NCBI RefSeq assembly: GCF_026421305.1 | Contig: NZ_JAPJBQ010000003.1 | Coordinates: 248,001 to 312,000, forward strand | DNA: 64,000 nucleotides | Source: Dyella silvae | GTDB lineage: Bacteria; Pseudomonadota; Gammaproteobacteria; Xanthomonadales; Rhodanobacteraceae | Direction of reading: 5' to 3' | Shown: piece after piece, positions 34,778-47,270 of the stretch | Numbering within the stretch: the stretch's first letter is position 1 | How the letters are laid out: each line of letters begins with the position of its first letter | The notes under the pieces: model-generated | What the model was told of the DNA's origin: nothing | The model's input: the letters and a program-made list of their open reading frames with translations, nothing else | Databases searched by the model: none | Made by a program: the position numbers and the translations under genes

Positions 34778-35680
34778 ATGAGCGCGTTGTTGCTGCTTTT
34801 CATCTGCCTTCTGCTTGGCGTCCTGGTTGCGCGCTTTGCCAAGCCGCCGTCCGGCATCGTCCATAGCATCAACTGGTGGGTGATCAACGTGGCGCTGCCG
34901 GCGCTGGTGCTGGAGCTGGTGCCACGGATCAAGGTGGATGCGCAGCTCTGGTTTCCCGTGGTTGCGATGTGGGTGGTGTTCTTCGGCGCATGGCTGCTGT
35001 TCGCGCTCGTAGGCAAAGGGCTGGGCTGGTCGCGCGAACGTATCGGCGCGCTCACGCTGGTGTGCGGCCTGGGCAATACCTCGTTCATGGGGTACCCCAT
35101 GATGCAGGCCCTGCATGGCAAGGAAGGGCTGGCGTTGGCGGTGGTAGCTGATCAGTTGGGATGCTTTCCTCTGTTGGCGTCAGCAGGTGTGGCGGTGGCG
35201 TCGCTTTATGCGGGCAAGACGCCGCAACCGCGGCTGATTGCGCGGCGCATCCTGACCTTTCCTGCGTTTCTTTCGTTGGTGCTTGCCGCGGTCGTGGGAG
35301 CGCTTGGAGGCTGGCCCGCCATGCTGGACGACGTGTTCACGCCCATCGGCGCGACGTTGACGCCACTGGCATTGTTCTCGGTGGGTCTGCAATTCAAGTT
35401 TCACCTCGGCCCCAGGCAGCTCTCTGCGATGTCGCTTGGGCTGGGCTGGAAGATGGTGCTGGCGCCGCTGGCGGCATGGGAGCTGGGCAGCGTCGCGCAT
35501 GTCGGTGGCCTGACGCTTACGGTAGGCGTGCTGCAGGCCGCGATGGCGCCCATGATCTCGGCTGCCATTCTGGCCGACGAGTACAAGCTCGAACCCACGC
35601 TGGCCAACACGACGCTGGGCGCTGGCATTGTGCTGTCGCTGCTCACGGTGCCACTGGGCAATCTGTGGTTGGGTGGCTGA
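34778..35680 (+). CDS. AEC family transporter (auxin efflux carrier-like)
   Basis: The 300-residue inner-membrane protein has about ten membrane segments in two five-helix halves, with the family's GLGNTSFMGYPM near residue 100. Bacterial AEC proteins export malonate, malate or similar acids; the substrate is unknown. ATG 34778 has GGA at good distance; ATG 34772 is two codons upstream. Confidence 0.86.
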   Translation: MSALLLLFICLLLGVLVARFAKPPSGIVHSINWWVINVALPALVLELVPRIKVDAQLWFPVVAMWVVFFGAWLLFALVGKGLGWSRERIGALTLVCGLGNTSFMGYPMMQALHGKEGLALAVVADQLGCFPLLASAGVAVASLYAGKTPQPRLIARRILTFPAFLSLVLAAVVGALGGWPAMLDDVFTPIGATLTPLALFSVGLQFKFHLGPRQLSAMSLGLGWKMVLAPLAAWELGSVAHVGGLTLTVGVLQAAMAPMISAAILADEYKLEPTLANTTLGAGIVLSLLTVPLGNLWLGG

Positions 35681-35850
35681 GCTAAGGAGGCGTCGTTGTT
35701 CGTGGCCTGCGCTCAGGCCGTTCGTTGCCGTAGTCGCCAGGTGAGCAGGCCTTCGAAAGCATGGTGGCTACCTTGCGTAGCCCTACTTGGCGGGCGCAAG
35801 TGCTTGCGGATCAGCAGCAGGATGGTGGGGGTCTGAGCGACAATAGGGGC

Positions 35851-36249
35851 ATGTCTTCGACGTCATCTCCTCAAACGGACGCTGTACGCGCCGATGTGTG
35901 GCTCTGGGCTGCACGCTTCTTCAAGACTCGCAGCCTCGCCAAACAGGCGATCGACGGCGGCAAGATCGATCTCAACGACGGCACCTGCAAACCGGCCAAA
36001 GCGGTGCATGTGGGCGATGTATTGCGCATCGGCCGGGGCGAGGAGCGGCTGGAGGTCGAGGTGCTGGCTCTGTCCGAAAAGCGCGGCCCGGCACCGGCCG
36101 CGCAGGCGCTTTACCGCGAAAGCGAAGCCAGTGTGGCGGCGCGCGAAGCGGCGAAGGCCCAGCGCAAGCTGGTGGGGGCGATGGCCCCGCCAGGTCGTCC
36201 AGACAAGCAGGCACGTCGAGAATTGCGACGGCTTAAAGACTCCATGTGA
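35851..36249 (+). CDS. hslR: S4-domain RNA-binding heat-shock protein Hsp15
   Basis: The 132-residue protein has an S4 RNA-binding domain (VRADVWLWAARFFKTRSLAKQAIDGGKI, then VHVGDVLRIGRG) and a basic C-terminal helix rich in Arg/Lys. Hsp15 binds 50S subunits carrying stalled nascent chains and helps recycle them. ATG 35851 follows the noncoding gap. Confidence 0.93.
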   Translation: MSSTSSPQTDAVRADVWLWAARFFKTRSLAKQAIDGGKIDLNDGTCKPAKAVHVGDVLRIGRGEERLEVEVLALSEKRGPAPAAQALYRESEASVAAREAAKAQRKLVGAMAPPGRPDKQARRELRRLKDSM

Positions 36250-36353
36250 GTCACCCATCGCAGAAAGCGGCGCGATTCTGCGGGAGCATCAGCATTGTGG
36301 AAAGGCTGCGCAAGGGCGCGGTCTCCCATCGATACGATGCTGGAGGAACGACA

Positions 36354-36932
36354 ATGACGGGTTTGGCATTCCTGAAGCGTTGGCTTGGGGCTGCAACGCA
36401 GGCGGCGCAGCCGGACGCCTGGTCCAAAACCACCCAGGGCGCGCGCGTCATGGTGGTGGACGACTCGGCCACCATTCGTGCCGTGCTGGGGCGCATGCTG
36501 GAGGTCGATGGCTACCAGGTCACTCGAGCTGCCGACGGCGAAAGCGCGCTTGAACTCGTACATGTCGAGCCGCCTTCGCTGATTTTCCTCGACATCGTGC
36601 TGCCGGGTATCAATGGTTTCTCGGTACTGCGCACGCTGCGGCATGACCCGCTGACGCGCCATATCCCAATCGTGATGATCAGCGGCAATCAGCAGGCCAC
36701 CGAACAGTTCTACGTGCAGCGCTTCGGTGCCGATGACTTCATCAGCAAGCCGTTCGGTCAGGCCGATGTGGCTCGCAGCATCGACGGGCTGGTCCGCCTG
36801 GGGCGGTTGCCTGCGCGTCAGGCGGGCGTGGTGATTCCGCTGTCGGCGCCGGTGGAAGAGATTCCCGCCTTGCTGGCCAACGCCACGGGCGAAGTTCCGC
36901 CCGCTCACAACATGCCAGAACTGGCTGCCTGA
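36354..36932 (+). CDS. single-domain response regulator (PilG/PilH-like)
   Basis: The 192-residue protein has a receiver domain (about 30-150) with acidic pair D36-D37, phospho-acceptor D80, S110 and K132 (SKPFG). An N-terminal ~28-residue tail and a ~40-residue Pro/Ala-rich C-terminal tail lack an output domain. The DDSATIR and FGADDFISKPF patterns resemble the PilG/PilH twitching-motility regulators, but no chemotaxis-like genes are nearby. GGAGGAACGACA precedes ATG 36354. Confidence 0.82.
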   Translation: MTGLAFLKRWLGAATQAAQPDAWSKTTQGARVMVVDDSATIRAVLGRMLEVDGYQVTRAADGESALELVHVEPPSLIFLDIVLPGINGFSVLRTLRHDPLTRHIPIVMISGNQQATEQFYVQRFGADDFISKPFGQADVARSIDGLVRLGRLPARQAGVVIPLSAPVEEIPALLANATGEVPPAHNMPELAA

Positions 36933-36951
36933 GCAAACGGCATAGCACAGG

Positions 36952-36989
36952 AAAAAGGGTGGCATCCCGATGGGATGGCCACCCTTTTT
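36952..36989. terminator. bidirectional intrinsic terminator
   Basis: AAAAAGGGTGGC (36952-36963) pairs with GCCACCCTTTTT (36978-36989), continued by an inner ATCCC/GGGAT stem. It serves the convergent response regulator and katA. Confidence 0.92.
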
Positions 36990-37019
36990 GTTATACGGCA
37001 TCGCCTGACGGCTATCCGC

Positions 37020-38462
37020 TCAGAGCTTGAGTCCCAGCGCGTTGGCGACTCCCGCGCCATAAGCCGGATCGGCCTTGCTGAAATGAGCCAGCTGGCGGCG
37101 GATGATCTCTTCCGGCACACCCTGCATGGCCGCAGCAATATTGCCAAACAGCTGCTTCTGCTGATCCGAATTCATCAGGCGGAACAGATCGCCGGCTTGC
37201 GTGTAGTCGTCGTTGCCTTCGCGATGATCGTAGCGGTCGGCGTCGCCGGAGATCTTCAGCGGCGGCTCCTTCACGGATTTGTCTTCGACCGGGCCGTTGA
37301 ACGAATTGGGCTCGTAGTTGACGCTGCCGCCACCATTGCCATCGAAGCGCATTTCGCCGTCACGGTAGTAGTTGTGCACCGGGCAACGCGGACGATTCAC
37401 CTCCAGCGACTCGTGATTGGTGCCCAGGCGATAACGTGCCGCATCGGCATAGGAGAAGATGCGGAACTGCAGCATCTTGTCCGGGCTGTGGCTGATGCCC
37501 GGCACCACATTGGCAGGCGAGAAGCTCGATTGCTCGACTTCGGCAAAGTAGTTTTCAGGATTCTTGTTGAGCTCCAGCACGCCCACTTCGATCAGTGGAT
37601 AGTCCTTGTGCGGCCAGATCTTGGTGAGGTCGAACGGGTTGTATGAGGTCTTCTCCGCATCCTTCTCCGGCATGATCTGCACGAACATGGTCCACTTCGG
37701 GAAGTCTTTGCGCTCGATGGCCTCGTACAGGTCGCGCTGATGCGATTCGCGATCGTTGCCGATGACCTTCGACGCGTCTTCGTTGGTCCAGTTCTTGATG
37801 CCTTGCTGAGTCTTGAAGTGGAACTTCACCCAGTAACGCTCGCCCTTCTCGTTCCAGAAGCTGTAGGTGTGGCTGCCAAAACCATGCATGTGGCGCAGGG
37901 TGGCGGGCAGGCCGCGATCGCTCATCAAAATCGTCACCTGATGCAGCGACTCCGGTGACAGTGACCAGAAGTCCCACATCGCCGTCGCGTTGCGCAGATT
38001 GCTGCGCGGGTCGCGCTTCTGCGTATGGATGAAGTCCGGAAACTTGTACGGGTCGCGCACAAAGAACACGGGCGTGTTGTTGCCCACCAGATCCCAGTTG
38101 CCTTCCTCGGTATAGAACTTGATGGCGAAGCCGCGCACATCGCGCTCGGCATCGGCGGCACCACGTTCACCGGCCACGGTGGAGAAGCGCAGAAACAGCG
38201 GCGTCTTGCTGCCCGGTTTGAACACTTTGGCGCGCGTGTACTTGGTGATGTCGTGGGTGATGGTCAGCGTGCCATGGGCGGCTGATCCCACGGCATGCAC
38301 GACGCGCTCGGGGATGCGCTCGCGATTAAAGTGAGCGTGCTTTTCGAACAGTTGATGATCCTGCACCAGCAACGGGCCGCGCGGCCCGGCGGTGAGGCTG
38401 TTCTGGTTGTCGGGAACGGGCGCGCCGGACGAGGTGGTGAGGGTTCTGCGATGTGCGCTCAT
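37020..38462 (-). CDS. katA: monofunctional haem catalase
   Basis: The 480-residue small-subunit (clade 3 type) catalase has distal His in [13 protein letters not shown], Asn in [13 protein letters not shown] and proximal Tyr in [14 protein letters not shown]. It breaks down H2O2 in the cytoplasm. An OxyR-like ATAG-N7-CTAT site lies 93 bases upstream of the start codon. Confidence 0.96.
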   Translation of the reverse strand: MSAHRRTLTTSSGAPVPDNQNSLTAGPRGPLLVQDHQLFEKHAHFNRERIPERVVHAVGSAAHGTLTITHDITKYTRAKVFKPGSKTPLFLRFSTVAGERGAADAERDVRGFAIKFYTEEGNWDLVGNNTPVFFVRDPYKFPDFIHTQKRDPRSNLRNATAMWDFWSLSPESLHQVTILMSDRGLPATLRHMHGFGSHTYSFWNEKGERYWVKFHFKTQQGIKNWTNEDASKVIGNDRESHQRDLYEAIERKDFPKWTMFVQIMPEKDAEKTSYNPFDLTKIWPHKDYPLIEVGVLELNKNPENYFAEVEQSSFSPANVVPGISHSPDKMLQFRIFSYADAARYRLGTNHESLEVNRPRCPVHNYYRDGEMRFDGNGGGSVNYEPNSFNGPVEDKSVKEPPLKISGDADRYDHREGNDDYTQAGDLFRLMNSDQQKQLFGNIAAAMQGVPEEIIRRQLAHFSKADPAYGAGVANALGLKL

Positions 38463-38814
38463 GTCGAGTTCCTTGCTGACGAAGAATGGCTGGCGTGCCC
38501 TGCAATGTAGGCAAGCAAATCCATTTATGGAATTTGATTATTTAAATGCGATTGATAGCCACGATCTATGAAAGGCGATGCCTGTCGCGCCATTGAACAA
38601 CGAGCATGTCTCCAGTGGAGGTGATGGTTGCGTGACGGCATGACCGTCGCGGCAACATCCGCGCGTCTTGCACTTTTCAGGCGTTCCGGGCCGCTGGATT
38701 CGCGTCGCGGCATCGTTGCCCGAACGCTCGGTCCCGTTCTTGATGGACCTTCACAACTATACGACCAGGGGTGACTGACGATGGATACCCAATCGTGTGA
38801 AAGGAGATGCCGTT
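38463..38814. other. 352-base intergenic region upstream of katA
   Basis: It holds the katA regulatory region (an OxyR-like site at 38555-38569) and, at its right end, the AAGGAG ribosome binding site of the next small gene. I see nothing else in 38580-38790. Confidence 0.5.
38555..38569 (-). promoter_or_regulatory. OxyR-type half site upstream of katA
   Basis: ATAG (38555-38558), seven bases, CTAT (38566-38569) matches one dimer site of the OxyR consensus ATAG-N7-CTAT-N7-ATAG-N7-CTAT. The adjacent dimer site is degenerate. Confidence 0.5.
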
Positions 38815-39066
38815 GTGGCCGAAACCATCGAAGAAGGCGATATGGTGTTCGTGGTCGACGGCGAGGACGGCATCGGCTCAGTGCGCCGTGTCCTTTCCGG
38901 CGGCGATGCCTATGTGATCTACATCGAGAACGGTGGCGATTTCGAGATACCAGCCAGCGCGGTACGCGCCGTGCACTCGGGCAAGGTCATTCTCAACCTC
39001 GACCGGCTCGCCAGCCCGGTGCTGGAAGCGATAGGTCACGCGAGGAAATCGGAGTTTCCGCACTGA
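38815..39066 (+). CDS. small PRC-barrel/DUF2171-like protein
   Basis: The 83-residue acidic protein reads DMVFVVDGEDGIGSVRRV...YVIYIENGGDFEIPASAVRAV, a beta-rich pattern like the DUF2171/PRC-barrel proteins. GTG 38815 is chosen because AAGGAG (38800-38805) lies nine bases upstream; the in-frame GTG 38797 would put that site inside the gene. Function is unknown. Confidence 0.68.
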   Translation: MAETIEEGDMVFVVDGEDGIGSVRRVLSGGDAYVIYIENGGDFEIPASAVRAVHSGKVILNLDRLASPVLEAIGHARKSEFPH

Positions 39067-39113
39067 CGAGGCAGTCCGCTCCTTTGCGAAGCGTTGCCTG
39101 CACGTGGCGAGAG

Positions 39114-39147
39114 ACGAAACGCGCGCCGCTTTGGGCGCGCGTTTCGT
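39114..39147. terminator. bidirectional terminator between the small gene and mutS
   Basis: ACGAAACGCGCGCC (39114-39127) pairs perfectly with GGCGCGCGTTTCGT (39134-39147), with loop GCTTTG. The genes converge here. Confidence 0.7.
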
Positions 39148-39162
39148 TTGGCGCGGTGACGA

Positions 39163-41739
39163 TTACGCCAGCGACTTGAGCCGATAAAGCGCGTCCAGGG
39201 CTTCGCGTGGCGTCATGGCATCGGGATCGATGCTTTCAAGGGCACGCTCCACCACCGACGGCGGTGCAGCGAACAGGCCGAGCTGGGGCGATTCCTGCGC
39301 AGGCGCGTTGCTACCGGCCGACGAGGCCTGCTGGTACATGCCACGCTCCAGTTCTGCGAGGGTGCGCCTGGCGTCGGCAATCACCGTTTTCGGCAAACCC
39401 GCCAGGGCCGCCACCTGCAGACCAAAACTGCGGTTGGCCGGACCTTCCTTCACCGCGTGCATGAAGACCAGCTGCTCGCCGTACTCGACGGCGTCCAGAT
39501 GCACATTGGCGATCGTCGGGAATTCGTTGGCGAGTTCGGTGAGTTCGAAGTAGTGCGTGGCGAACAACGTGTACGAGCGACTGCTGGCTGCCAGATGCAC
39601 CGCGGCTGCACGCGCAAGCGCAAGACCATCGTACGTACTGGTGCCGCGGCCGACTTCGTCCATCAGCACCAGGCTGTGCTCGGTGGCGTTGTGGAGGATG
39701 TTCGCCGTTTCGCTCATTTCCACCATGAAGGTGGACTGGCCGCGCGACAGATCATCGCCCGCACCGATACGCGTGAAGATGCGATCGATGGGGCCGATCA
39801 CCGCCCGCGATGCCGGCACGTAGCTACCGATATGCGCAAGCAGCACGATCAACGCGTTCTGCCGCATATAGGTCGACTTACCGCCCATGTTCGGACCGGT
39901 GATGACCAGCATGCGGCGGTTGTCGTCCAGCGCAAGGTCGTTCGGTTCGAACGGCTCGTCACGCACTTTTTCCACGACAGGGTGGCGGCCGCGTTCGATG
40001 GCGATGCCCGGTTCTTCGGTGAGTTCCGGTGCGCTCCAGTCCAGCGCGGAGGCACGTTCGGCAAGCGTGGCCACCACGTCGAGCTCAGCCATGGCCGAAG
40101 CGGCGTTCTTGAGCGGTTCGAGCTGAGCGGTCAGGGTGTCGAGCAAGGCTTCGTACAACGCGCGCTCGCGCATCAGCGAGCGTTCCTTGGCCGAAAGTAC
40201 CTTGTCCTCGAAGTTCTTCAGTTCTTCGGTGATGTAGCGCTCGGCATTCTTGGTGGTCTGGCGGCGCGTGTAATGCGTGGGCGCCTTGTCGGCCTGACCC
40301 TTGCTGATTTCGATGTAATAACCATGCACGCGGTTGTAGCCGACCTTGAGCGTGGGGATACCGCTCGCCGCCTTCTCGCGCTCTTCCAGCTCGACCAGGT
40401 ATTGGTCGGCATGGGTGGCGAGACGGCGTAGTTCATCGAGCTCGGCGTCGTAACCGTCGGCAATAACGCCGCCATCGCGTTGCAGTACCGGCGGTTGCGG
40501 CACGACTGCCTGGGCGAGCAGGTCAGCGGTGCCGGCGTGATCGCCGATGCGTTCCACCAGGTGATGCAAGAGCGGGCTGTCGAGCGGAGCAATCAGCGCG
40601 CGCAGCGATGGGGCTGCGGCGAGACCATCGCGCAAGGTGGAGAGATCGCGCGGACGCGCGGAGCGCAGTGCGACACGGGCAAGGATGCGTTCGTGATCGC
40701 CGATGCCCCGCAGCTGTTCGCGCAGCGCGTCGTATCGGCGGTTGTCGATCAGCGTGCCGATCGCCTGATGGCGGCTGCGCAGCAGATCGCGCGAGCGCAG
40801 CGGGCGATTGAGCCAGCGCCGCAGCAGGCGCGCGCCCATGGGCGTCACGGATTCATCGAGTACGCCGAGCAAGGTGTGCTCGGTACGGCCGCTGGGATGC
40901 GTGTCCAGCTCCAGATTGCGGCGCGTGGCGGCATCCAGTGCAATCGTGTCGCCAGCACTTTCCACCGCCATGCCGGAGAGGTGGGGAAGCGCGCTCTTCT
41001 GCGTTTCTTCCACATAGCCCAGCAGGCAGCCCGCGGCGGCGATGGCGAGTGGCAGCTTGTCCACGCCGAAGCCGCCAAGATCGCGCGTGCCAAAGAAACG
41101 ATTGAGTTCGCGACGCGCGGCATCACCGTCGAAATGCCACGGTGGCCGCTTGCGCAGGCCGGGCAGGCCGCTCACAAACTTCGGCCATGCCACGTCTTCG
41201 CCTACCAGCGTTTCGGCGGGCTGCAGGCGTGCCAGCTCCGAGGCCAGCGCTTCGGCACTTGGCACTTCGCTCAGGAGGAAGCGGCCGCTAGCCAGATCCA
41301 CCCAGGCGAGGCCATAAGCGCCGTGCGCGCCAGCAGCAATGGCCATCAGCAGGTTGTCGCGGCGCTCTTCCAGCAGCGCGGCGTCGGTGACCGTGCCTGG
41401 CGTGACGATGCGCACCACTTTGCGTTCCACCGGGCCCTTGGAGGTGGCCGGGTCGCCGATCTGCTCGCAGATCGCTACCGACTCGCCCAGACGCACCAGT
41501 CGCGCAAGATAGTTTTCGACCGCGTGGTAGGGCACGCCAGCCATCGGGATGGGTTGGCCTGCCGACTGGCCACGCTGGGTCAGCGTGATGTCCAGCAAGC
41601 GCGCGGCCTTGCGCGCGTCGTCATAAAACAGCTCGTAGAAATCACCCATCCGGAAGAACAACAGCACATCCGGGTGCTCGGCCTTGGCCGTCAGGTACTG
41701 ACGCATGACGGGCGAGTGGTCTTTATGGTTTTCGGACAT
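39163..41739 (-). CDS. mutS: DNA mismatch repair protein MutS
   Basis: The 858-residue protein has the mismatch-recognition motif F-x-E in RMGDFYELF near residue 35, connector, lever and clamp domains, and the C-terminal ABC ATPase with Walker [24 protein letters not shown] and FATHYFELT. Full length. It is transcribed away from the pncC-recA genes. Confidence 0.98.
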   Translation of the reverse strand: MSENHKDHSPVMRQYLTAKAEHPDVLLFFRMGDFYELFYDDARKAARLLDITLTQRGQSAGQPIPMAGVPYHAVENYLARLVRLGESVAICEQIGDPATSKGPVERKVVRIVTPGTVTDAALLEERRDNLLMAIAAGAHGAYGLAWVDLASGRFLLSEVPSAEALASELARLQPAETLVGEDVAWPKFVSGLPGLRKRPPWHFDGDAARRELNRFFGTRDLGGFGVDKLPLAIAAAGCLLGYVEETQKSALPHLSGMAVESAGDTIALDAATRRNLELDTHPSGRTEHTLLGVLDESVTPMGARLLRRWLNRPLRSRDLLRSRHQAIGTLIDNRRYDALREQLRGIGDHERILARVALRSARPRDLSTLRDGLAAAPSLRALIAPLDSPLLHHLVERIGDHAGTADLLAQAVVPQPPVLQRDGGVIADGYDAELDELRRLATHADQYLVELEEREKAASGIPTLKVGYNRVHGYYIEISKGQADKAPTHYTRRQTTKNAERYITEELKNFEDKVLSAKERSLMRERALYEALLDTLTAQLEPLKNAASAMAELDVVATLAERASALDWSAPELTEEPGIAIERGRHPVVEKVRDEPFEPNDLALDDNRRMLVITGPNMGGKSTYMRQNALIVLLAHIGSYVPASRAVIGPIDRIFTRIGAGDDLSRGQSTFMVEMSETANILHNATEHSLVLMDEVGRGTSTYDGLALARAAAVHLAASSRSYTLFATHYFELTELANEFPTIANVHLDAVEYGEQLVFMHAVKEGPANRSFGLQVAALAGLPKTVIADARRTLAELERGMYQQASSAGSNAPAQESPQLGLFAAPPSVVERALESIDPDAMTPREALDALYRLKSLA

Positions 41740-42029
41740 GTAGGGCGGGCTGTTTTATTAAGGTTTGAATGAGCCGGGTGACGGGGGCGCCGGTGAGTAC
41801 GGGAAGACTCGGGCTGACATGGTCGCCAGCCGTTGGCCAGGCGCGTCACCAAAGGCGCCACTTTAGCTGCTTGCCCGCCTCGCGACGATGCCCCGGGGCG
41901 CGCTGCGCGCGAGGTCAGGTGCCATGCCGATGGAGAGGCTGTGTCATGGCTCAGGGCTTGGCGTCATCATCTCAAGCGGGTAGAACGACTAACTTCGCTA
42001 GCTCAGCTGCCGGTATGCAGGAGTCGCCC

Positions 42030-42536
42030 ATGGTGTTGTCCGTTCCCACCGATGCCGAGCTGAAGGCGCTGGCTGTGCAGGTCGCCACGTTGGTTCAGCA
42101 GAAGGCTCTGATGGTGGTGACCGCCGAGTCCTGCTCGGGCGGCTGGATTGCCAAGACGCTGACGGATTTGCCGGGCAGCTCCGCCTGGTTCGATGCCGGC
42201 GTGGTGACTTACAGCTACGGCGCCAAGGAGTCCTTGCTGGGGGTCAACCCCCGCACGCTCGAGCGCACCGGCGCAGTCAGCGAGGAAACCGCGCTGGAAA
42301 TGGTGTCGGGCGCCTTGTCCCGTTTCGGCGCAGGTGTGGCGGTGGCCGTCACCGGTATCGCCGGGCCCAGTGGCGGCACGCCGGAGAAGCCCGTGGGAAC
42401 CGTCTGGATCAGCTGGAAACGCCGTGGCGGCTATGCTTATGCCCAGCTCTTCCACTTCGACGGCGACCGCGAGGCGGTGCGCCGGCAGACCGTGGCGGCG
42501 GCGCTCAATGGCGTGCTGAAGACGCTGACGGACTGA
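42030..42536 (+). CDS. pncC: CinA-family nicotinamide-nucleotide amidohydrolase (PncC)
   Basis: The 168-residue stand-alone CinA C-terminal domain deamidates NMN to NaMN in NAD recycling. Signature motifs are VTAESCSGGWIAKTLTD, GAKESLLGV and AVTGIAGPSGGTPEKPVGTVW. ATG 42030 is picked because CAGGAG lies seven bases upstream; ATG 42015 would overlap that site. It lies directly before recA, a common arrangement. Confidence 0.94.
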   Translation: MVLSVPTDAELKALAVQVATLVQQKALMVVTAESCSGGWIAKTLTDLPGSSAWFDAGVVTYSYGAKESLLGVNPRTLERTGAVSEETALEMVSGALSRFGAGVAVAVTGIAGPSGGTPEKPVGTVWISWKRRGGYAYAQLFHFDGDREAVRRQTVAAALNGVLKTLTD

Positions 42537-42662
42537 CAGGCGCCGACCGCAAAAACCGGATTGACCGGTATGTGATACTTCCCGTTCTGAGATCGCAGTC
42601 CGTGAGACCCGTCGCGGGCATCATGCTTCTACATTCACTGCCACCCCCCAGGATTCAAGACG

Positions 42663-43694
<1,032 letters not shown>

Positions 43695-43795
43695 TCGACG
43701 TGCCGGCGGTCCTTGGGCGGGGTAGGCGGAAAGCCTCGCCGCCCAGGCAAGTTCCGCCACGAACCTGAAGGCCCGCCCGAGGGCAGGCTAGACAC

Positions 43796-44287
43796 ATGGC
43801 GCGAGACCGCGACGACAAGACGGATAAACCCAGCGCCTACAGCAAGGCGCTGGGCATGCTTGCGCGTCGCGAACATTCGCGCCGGGAGCTGAAGCTCAAA
43901 CTGCGCCAGAAGGGTTACGAAGGCGGCGAGGCCGGCGAGGCGCTCGATCGCCTTGGCGAACAGCACTACCAGGACGACGACCGCTTCGCCGAGATGCTCG
44001 TGCGCAGCCGGGTCTCGCAGGGCTACGGCCCCATGCGCGTGCGTGCCGAACTGAAGAGCCATGGCCTGTCCGACGCCAGGATCCGTGCCGTGCTGGACGA
44101 AGCCGAGGTGGACTGGGAAGCCAGTGCTGCCGCCCAGTTGCGGCGGCGTTTTGGCGCCGGATCGCCGCCGGATCGCGACGAAAAGGCCCGCAGGGCGCAA
44201 TTTCTCTTGCGTCGGGGCTTTCCCGCCGCCACAGTACGGAGTGTTACCCACGCCGACGTGGACGACGCAGCCGACGACGATGCCTGA
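43796..44287 (+). CDS. recX: RecA regulator RecX
   Basis: The 163-residue protein consists of three-helix RecX repeats: [23 protein letters not shown], then [36 protein letters not shown], then a third, more divergent repeat ending in [12 protein letters not shown]. It limits RecA filament extension. It lies 101 bases downstream of recA; a GC hairpin between them may reduce its transcription. Confidence 0.94.
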   Translation: MARDRDDKTDKPSAYSKALGMLARREHSRRELKLKLRQKGYEGGEAGEALDRLGEQHYQDDDRFAEMLVRSRVSQGYGPMRVRAELKSHGLSDARIRAVLDEAEVDWEASAAAQLRRRFGAGSPPDRDEKARRAQFLLRRGFPAATVRSVTHADVDDAADDDA

Positions 44288-44370
44288 CCTCCCCGCTGTT
44301 GGGGCGGGTGGGTGTCGCTCAGGCGCCAATCCCCGGACGTGACTCCTCCTGCCAGGTCGTCCCCAACCGC

Positions 44371-47007
44371 ATGAAAACCGCCGAAATCCGTTCGACTTTC
44401 CTCGAGTATTTCCGTTCGAAAGGGCACACCATCGTGCCGTCCAGCTCCCTGGTGCCGGCCAGCGATCCCACGTTGCTGTTCACCAACTCGGGCATGGTGC
44501 AGTTCAAGAACGTATTCCTGGGCAGCGAGAAGCTGCCGTACGTGCGCGCAGCCGACGTGCAGCGCTGCCTGCGTGCCGGCGGCAAGCACAACGATCTGGA
44601 TTCGGTGGGCTACACCGCGCGCCACCACACCTTTTTCGAGATGCTCGGCAACTGGTCGTTCGGCGACTACTTCAAGCGCGATGCCATTGCCTTCGCCTGG
44701 GAGCTGCTGACTGGCGTCTTCAAGCTGCCCAAGGACAAACTCTGGGTCACCGTCTATCACACCGATGACGAGGCTTTCGACATCTGGAACAAGGAAGTGG
44801 GCGTGCCGGCCGAGCGCATCGTTCGCATCGGCGACAACAAGGGCGCGCCGTACGCTTCCGACAATTTCTGGCAGATGGCCGACACCGGCCCGTGCGGTCC
44901 GTGCACGGAGATCTTCTTCGACCACGGTGCGGAGATCGCTGGTGGCCCGCCGGGATCGCCCGATGAAGACGGCGATCGCTATATCGAAATCTGGAACCTC
45001 GTGTTCATGCAGTTCGATCGCGCGCCTGACGGTACGCTGTCGCCGCTGCCGGCACCCTGCGTCGATACCGGCATGGGCCTGGAGCGCCTGGCCGCCGTGC
45101 TGCAGCACGTGCACTCCAACTACGAAATCGACCTGTTCCAGCACCTGATCAAGGTGGCTGCCGAACTGACCGGCACCCAGGATCTCGCGAACAAGTCCCT
45201 GCGCGTGATCGCCGACCACATTCGCGCGTGCTCCTTCCTCATCGTCGACGGCGTGCTGCCGTCCAACGAAGGCCGCGGCTACGTGCTCCGCCGCATCATC
45301 CGCCGCGCGCTACGTCACGGCTGGATGCTCGGCGTGCGCGGCGATTTCTTCTGGAAGATGGTCAAACCGCTGGTGGAAGAGATGGGCGAGGCCTATCCGG
45401 AGCTGGCCCAGAAGCAGTCGTTCGTGGAAGACGCCTTGCGCACCGAAGAGCGCCGCTTCGGCGAGACGCTGGAAAATGGCATGCGCCTGTTCGACGCCGT
45501 GGCGGCCAACGCCACTGGCAGCATTCCCGGTGCCGACGCGTTCCGTTTGTACGACACCTTTGGCTTCCCGATCGACCTGACTGCCGACATCGCGCGCGAG
45601 CGCGGCCTGACGGTGGACATGGATGGCTTCGAGCAGGCCATGGAGGAACAGCAGGATCGCAGCCGCAAGGGCGGCAAGTTCGAAGCCAAGGGCCAGATGC
45701 CGGCCGAGCTGGCCAGCCAGCTGCAGCCGACCGTCTTCCTTGGTTACGAGGCGCTGCAGAGTCAGGGCAGCAAAGTCGTCGGCATGGTTCGTGCCGGCAA
45801 GCAGCTCGATCAGTTGAGCGAAGGCGAGGAAGGTCTGGTCATCCTCGACCGCACGCCGTTCTATGCGGAATCGGGTGGCCAGGTCGGCGATACCGGCACG
45901 CTCGCGTCCGGCGCTGGCCGCTTTGACGTCAGCGACACCCTCAAGATGGGTGGCGTGTTCTTCGGTCACGCCGGTCGCTGGCAGGGCGCACAGCCGCTGC
46001 GCGTAGGCGACACCGTTGATGCGGCCGTGGACAGCGCGCGCCGGCAGGCGATTGTGCTCAACCACTCGGCCACCCATCTGCTGCATGCGGCGCTGCGCAA
46101 GGTGCTGGGCGAGCACGTCACGCAGAAGGGTTCGCTGGTGGCACCGGAGCGCCTGCGCTTCGATTTTTCGCATTTCAAGCCGATGAGCGCCGACGAGCTG
46201 CGCGAGATCGAGGCGCTGGTGAACGCCGAAGTGCGTCGCAACGCCGCCGCCGAAGTGCGCCACATGGGTTATGACGACGCGATCGCCTTCGGCGCCATGG
46301 CGCTGTTCGGCGAGAAGTACGGCGACGAAGTGCGCGTGCTGAAGATGGGCGACTTCTCCACCGAACTGTGTGGCGGCACCCACGTGGGCCGCACGGGCGA
46401 CATCGGCTTGTTCAAGATCGTGAGCGAAGCGGGCGTGGCTTCCGGCGTACGCCGTATCGAAGCGGTGACTGGTACCGGTGCGCTCGCTTACGTGGCCGAT
46501 GAAGAGCGTCGCCTTGGCGAGTTCTCGCAACTGCTTTCGGCCAACGGTGACGATGCCGTAGAGAAGCTCCGTCAGCTGTTCGACAAGCAGAAGAAGCTCG
46601 AGCGCGAGCTCGAATCGCTGCGCGCCAAGGCAGCTGGTTCGGCTACGGCCGACCTGGCCTCGTCGGCGCACAGCGTCGATGGCATCAAGGTCGTGGCTGC
46701 GCGTCTGGAAGGCCTGGACGCCAAAGCGCTGCGCGACAGCATGGACCAGCTCAAGCAGCAGTTGGCCGACTGCGTGATCCTGCTGGCGGGCGCCGCTGAC
46801 GGCCGCGTGTCGCTGGTGGCCGGCGTCAACGGCAAGGCTCTGGGCCGGGTCAAGGCGGGCGACGTGGTAGCCCACGTGGCGGGTCAGATCGACGGCAAGG
46901 GTGGCGGTCGCCCCGACATGGCCCAAGGCGGTGGCACCGACACGGCCGAGCTGCCCAACATCCTGAACGGTCTGGTCAGCTGGGTCGGACAGCGACTGAC
47001 ATCCTGA
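44371..47007 (+). CDS. alaS: alanyl-tRNA synthetase
   Basis: The 878-residue enzyme matches the family length. The N-terminal aminoacylation domain has [20 protein letters not shown] and [13 protein letters not shown]. The editing domain has the zinc ligands [11 protein letters not shown] and [13 protein letters not shown] coiled-coil and C-terminal DHHA1 domain follow. ATG 44371 starts the conserved [14 protein letters not shown]. Confidence 0.98.
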   Translation: MKTAEIRSTFLEYFRSKGHTIVPSSSLVPASDPTLLFTNSGMVQFKNVFLGSEKLPYVRAADVQRCLRAGGKHNDLDSVGYTARHHTFFEMLGNWSFGDYFKRDAIAFAWELLTGVFKLPKDKLWVTVYHTDDEAFDIWNKEVGVPAERIVRIGDNKGAPYASDNFWQMADTGPCGPCTEIFFDHGAEIAGGPPGSPDEDGDRYIEIWNLVFMQFDRAPDGTLSPLPAPCVDTGMGLERLAAVLQHVHSNYEIDLFQHLIKVAAELTGTQDLANKSLRVIADHIRACSFLIVDGVLPSNEGRGYVLRRIIRRALRHGWMLGVRGDFFWKMVKPLVEEMGEAYPELAQKQSFVEDALRTEERRFGETLENGMRLFDAVAANATGSIPGADAFRLYDTFGFPIDLTADIARERGLTVDMDGFEQAMEEQQDRSRKGGKFEAKGQMPAELASQLQPTVFLGYEALQSQGSKVVGMVRAGKQLDQLSEGEEGLVILDRTPFYAESGGQVGDTGTLASGAGRFDVSDTLKMGGVFFGHAGRWQGAQPLRVGDTVDAAVDSARRQAIVLNHSATHLLHAALRKVLGEHVTQKGSLVAPERLRFDFSHFKPMSADELREIEALVNAEVRRNAAAEVRHMGYDDAIAFGAMALFGEKYGDEVRVLKMGDFSTELCGGTHVGRTGDIGLFKIVSEAGVASGVRRIEAVTGTGALAYVADEERRLGEFSQLLSANGDDAVEKLRQLFDKQKKLERELESLRAKAAGSATADLASSAHSVDGIKVVAARLEGLDAKALRDSMDQLKQQLADCVILLAGAADGRVSLVAGVNGKALGRVKAGDVVAHVAGQIDGKGGGRPDMAQGGGTDTAELPNILNGLVSWVGQRLTS

Positions 47008-47044
47008 AACCGGTCAACCCTCAGACTCCGTTGCCGTTTACGCA

Positions 47045-47074
47045 TTGCGCTGCCATCGGACGCTCGGCTAGTAT
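47045..47074 (+). promoter_or_regulatory. possible sigma70 promoter for csrA
   Basis: TTGCGC (47045-47050), an 18-base spacer and TAGTAT (47069-47074) lie in the 263-base alaS-csrA gap. The match is moderate; nothing else is recognised in the gap. Confidence 0.3.
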
Positions 47075-47270
47075 CCAAGCACTGCCGACACCGATGGTTG
47101 CGACGGTGTCGCTCGACCAGGGCATCTACAGGGGATGCCTCGTTCTGTGAACCGGGGAAGGCGGTAGGGCCTTCGGCGGTAAGATCGTCGAACTGTCCAG
47201 ACGGTGAAGCTCAGGGGTGAGGCATAACCGTCTGTTGGCCTATGACCAAAGTATTCATGGAGTGGCAAAC

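Noticed and set aside
42537..42662. LexA box upstream of recA
   Set aside because: No CTG-N10-CAG or TTAG-type palindrome was found at a promoter-like position.
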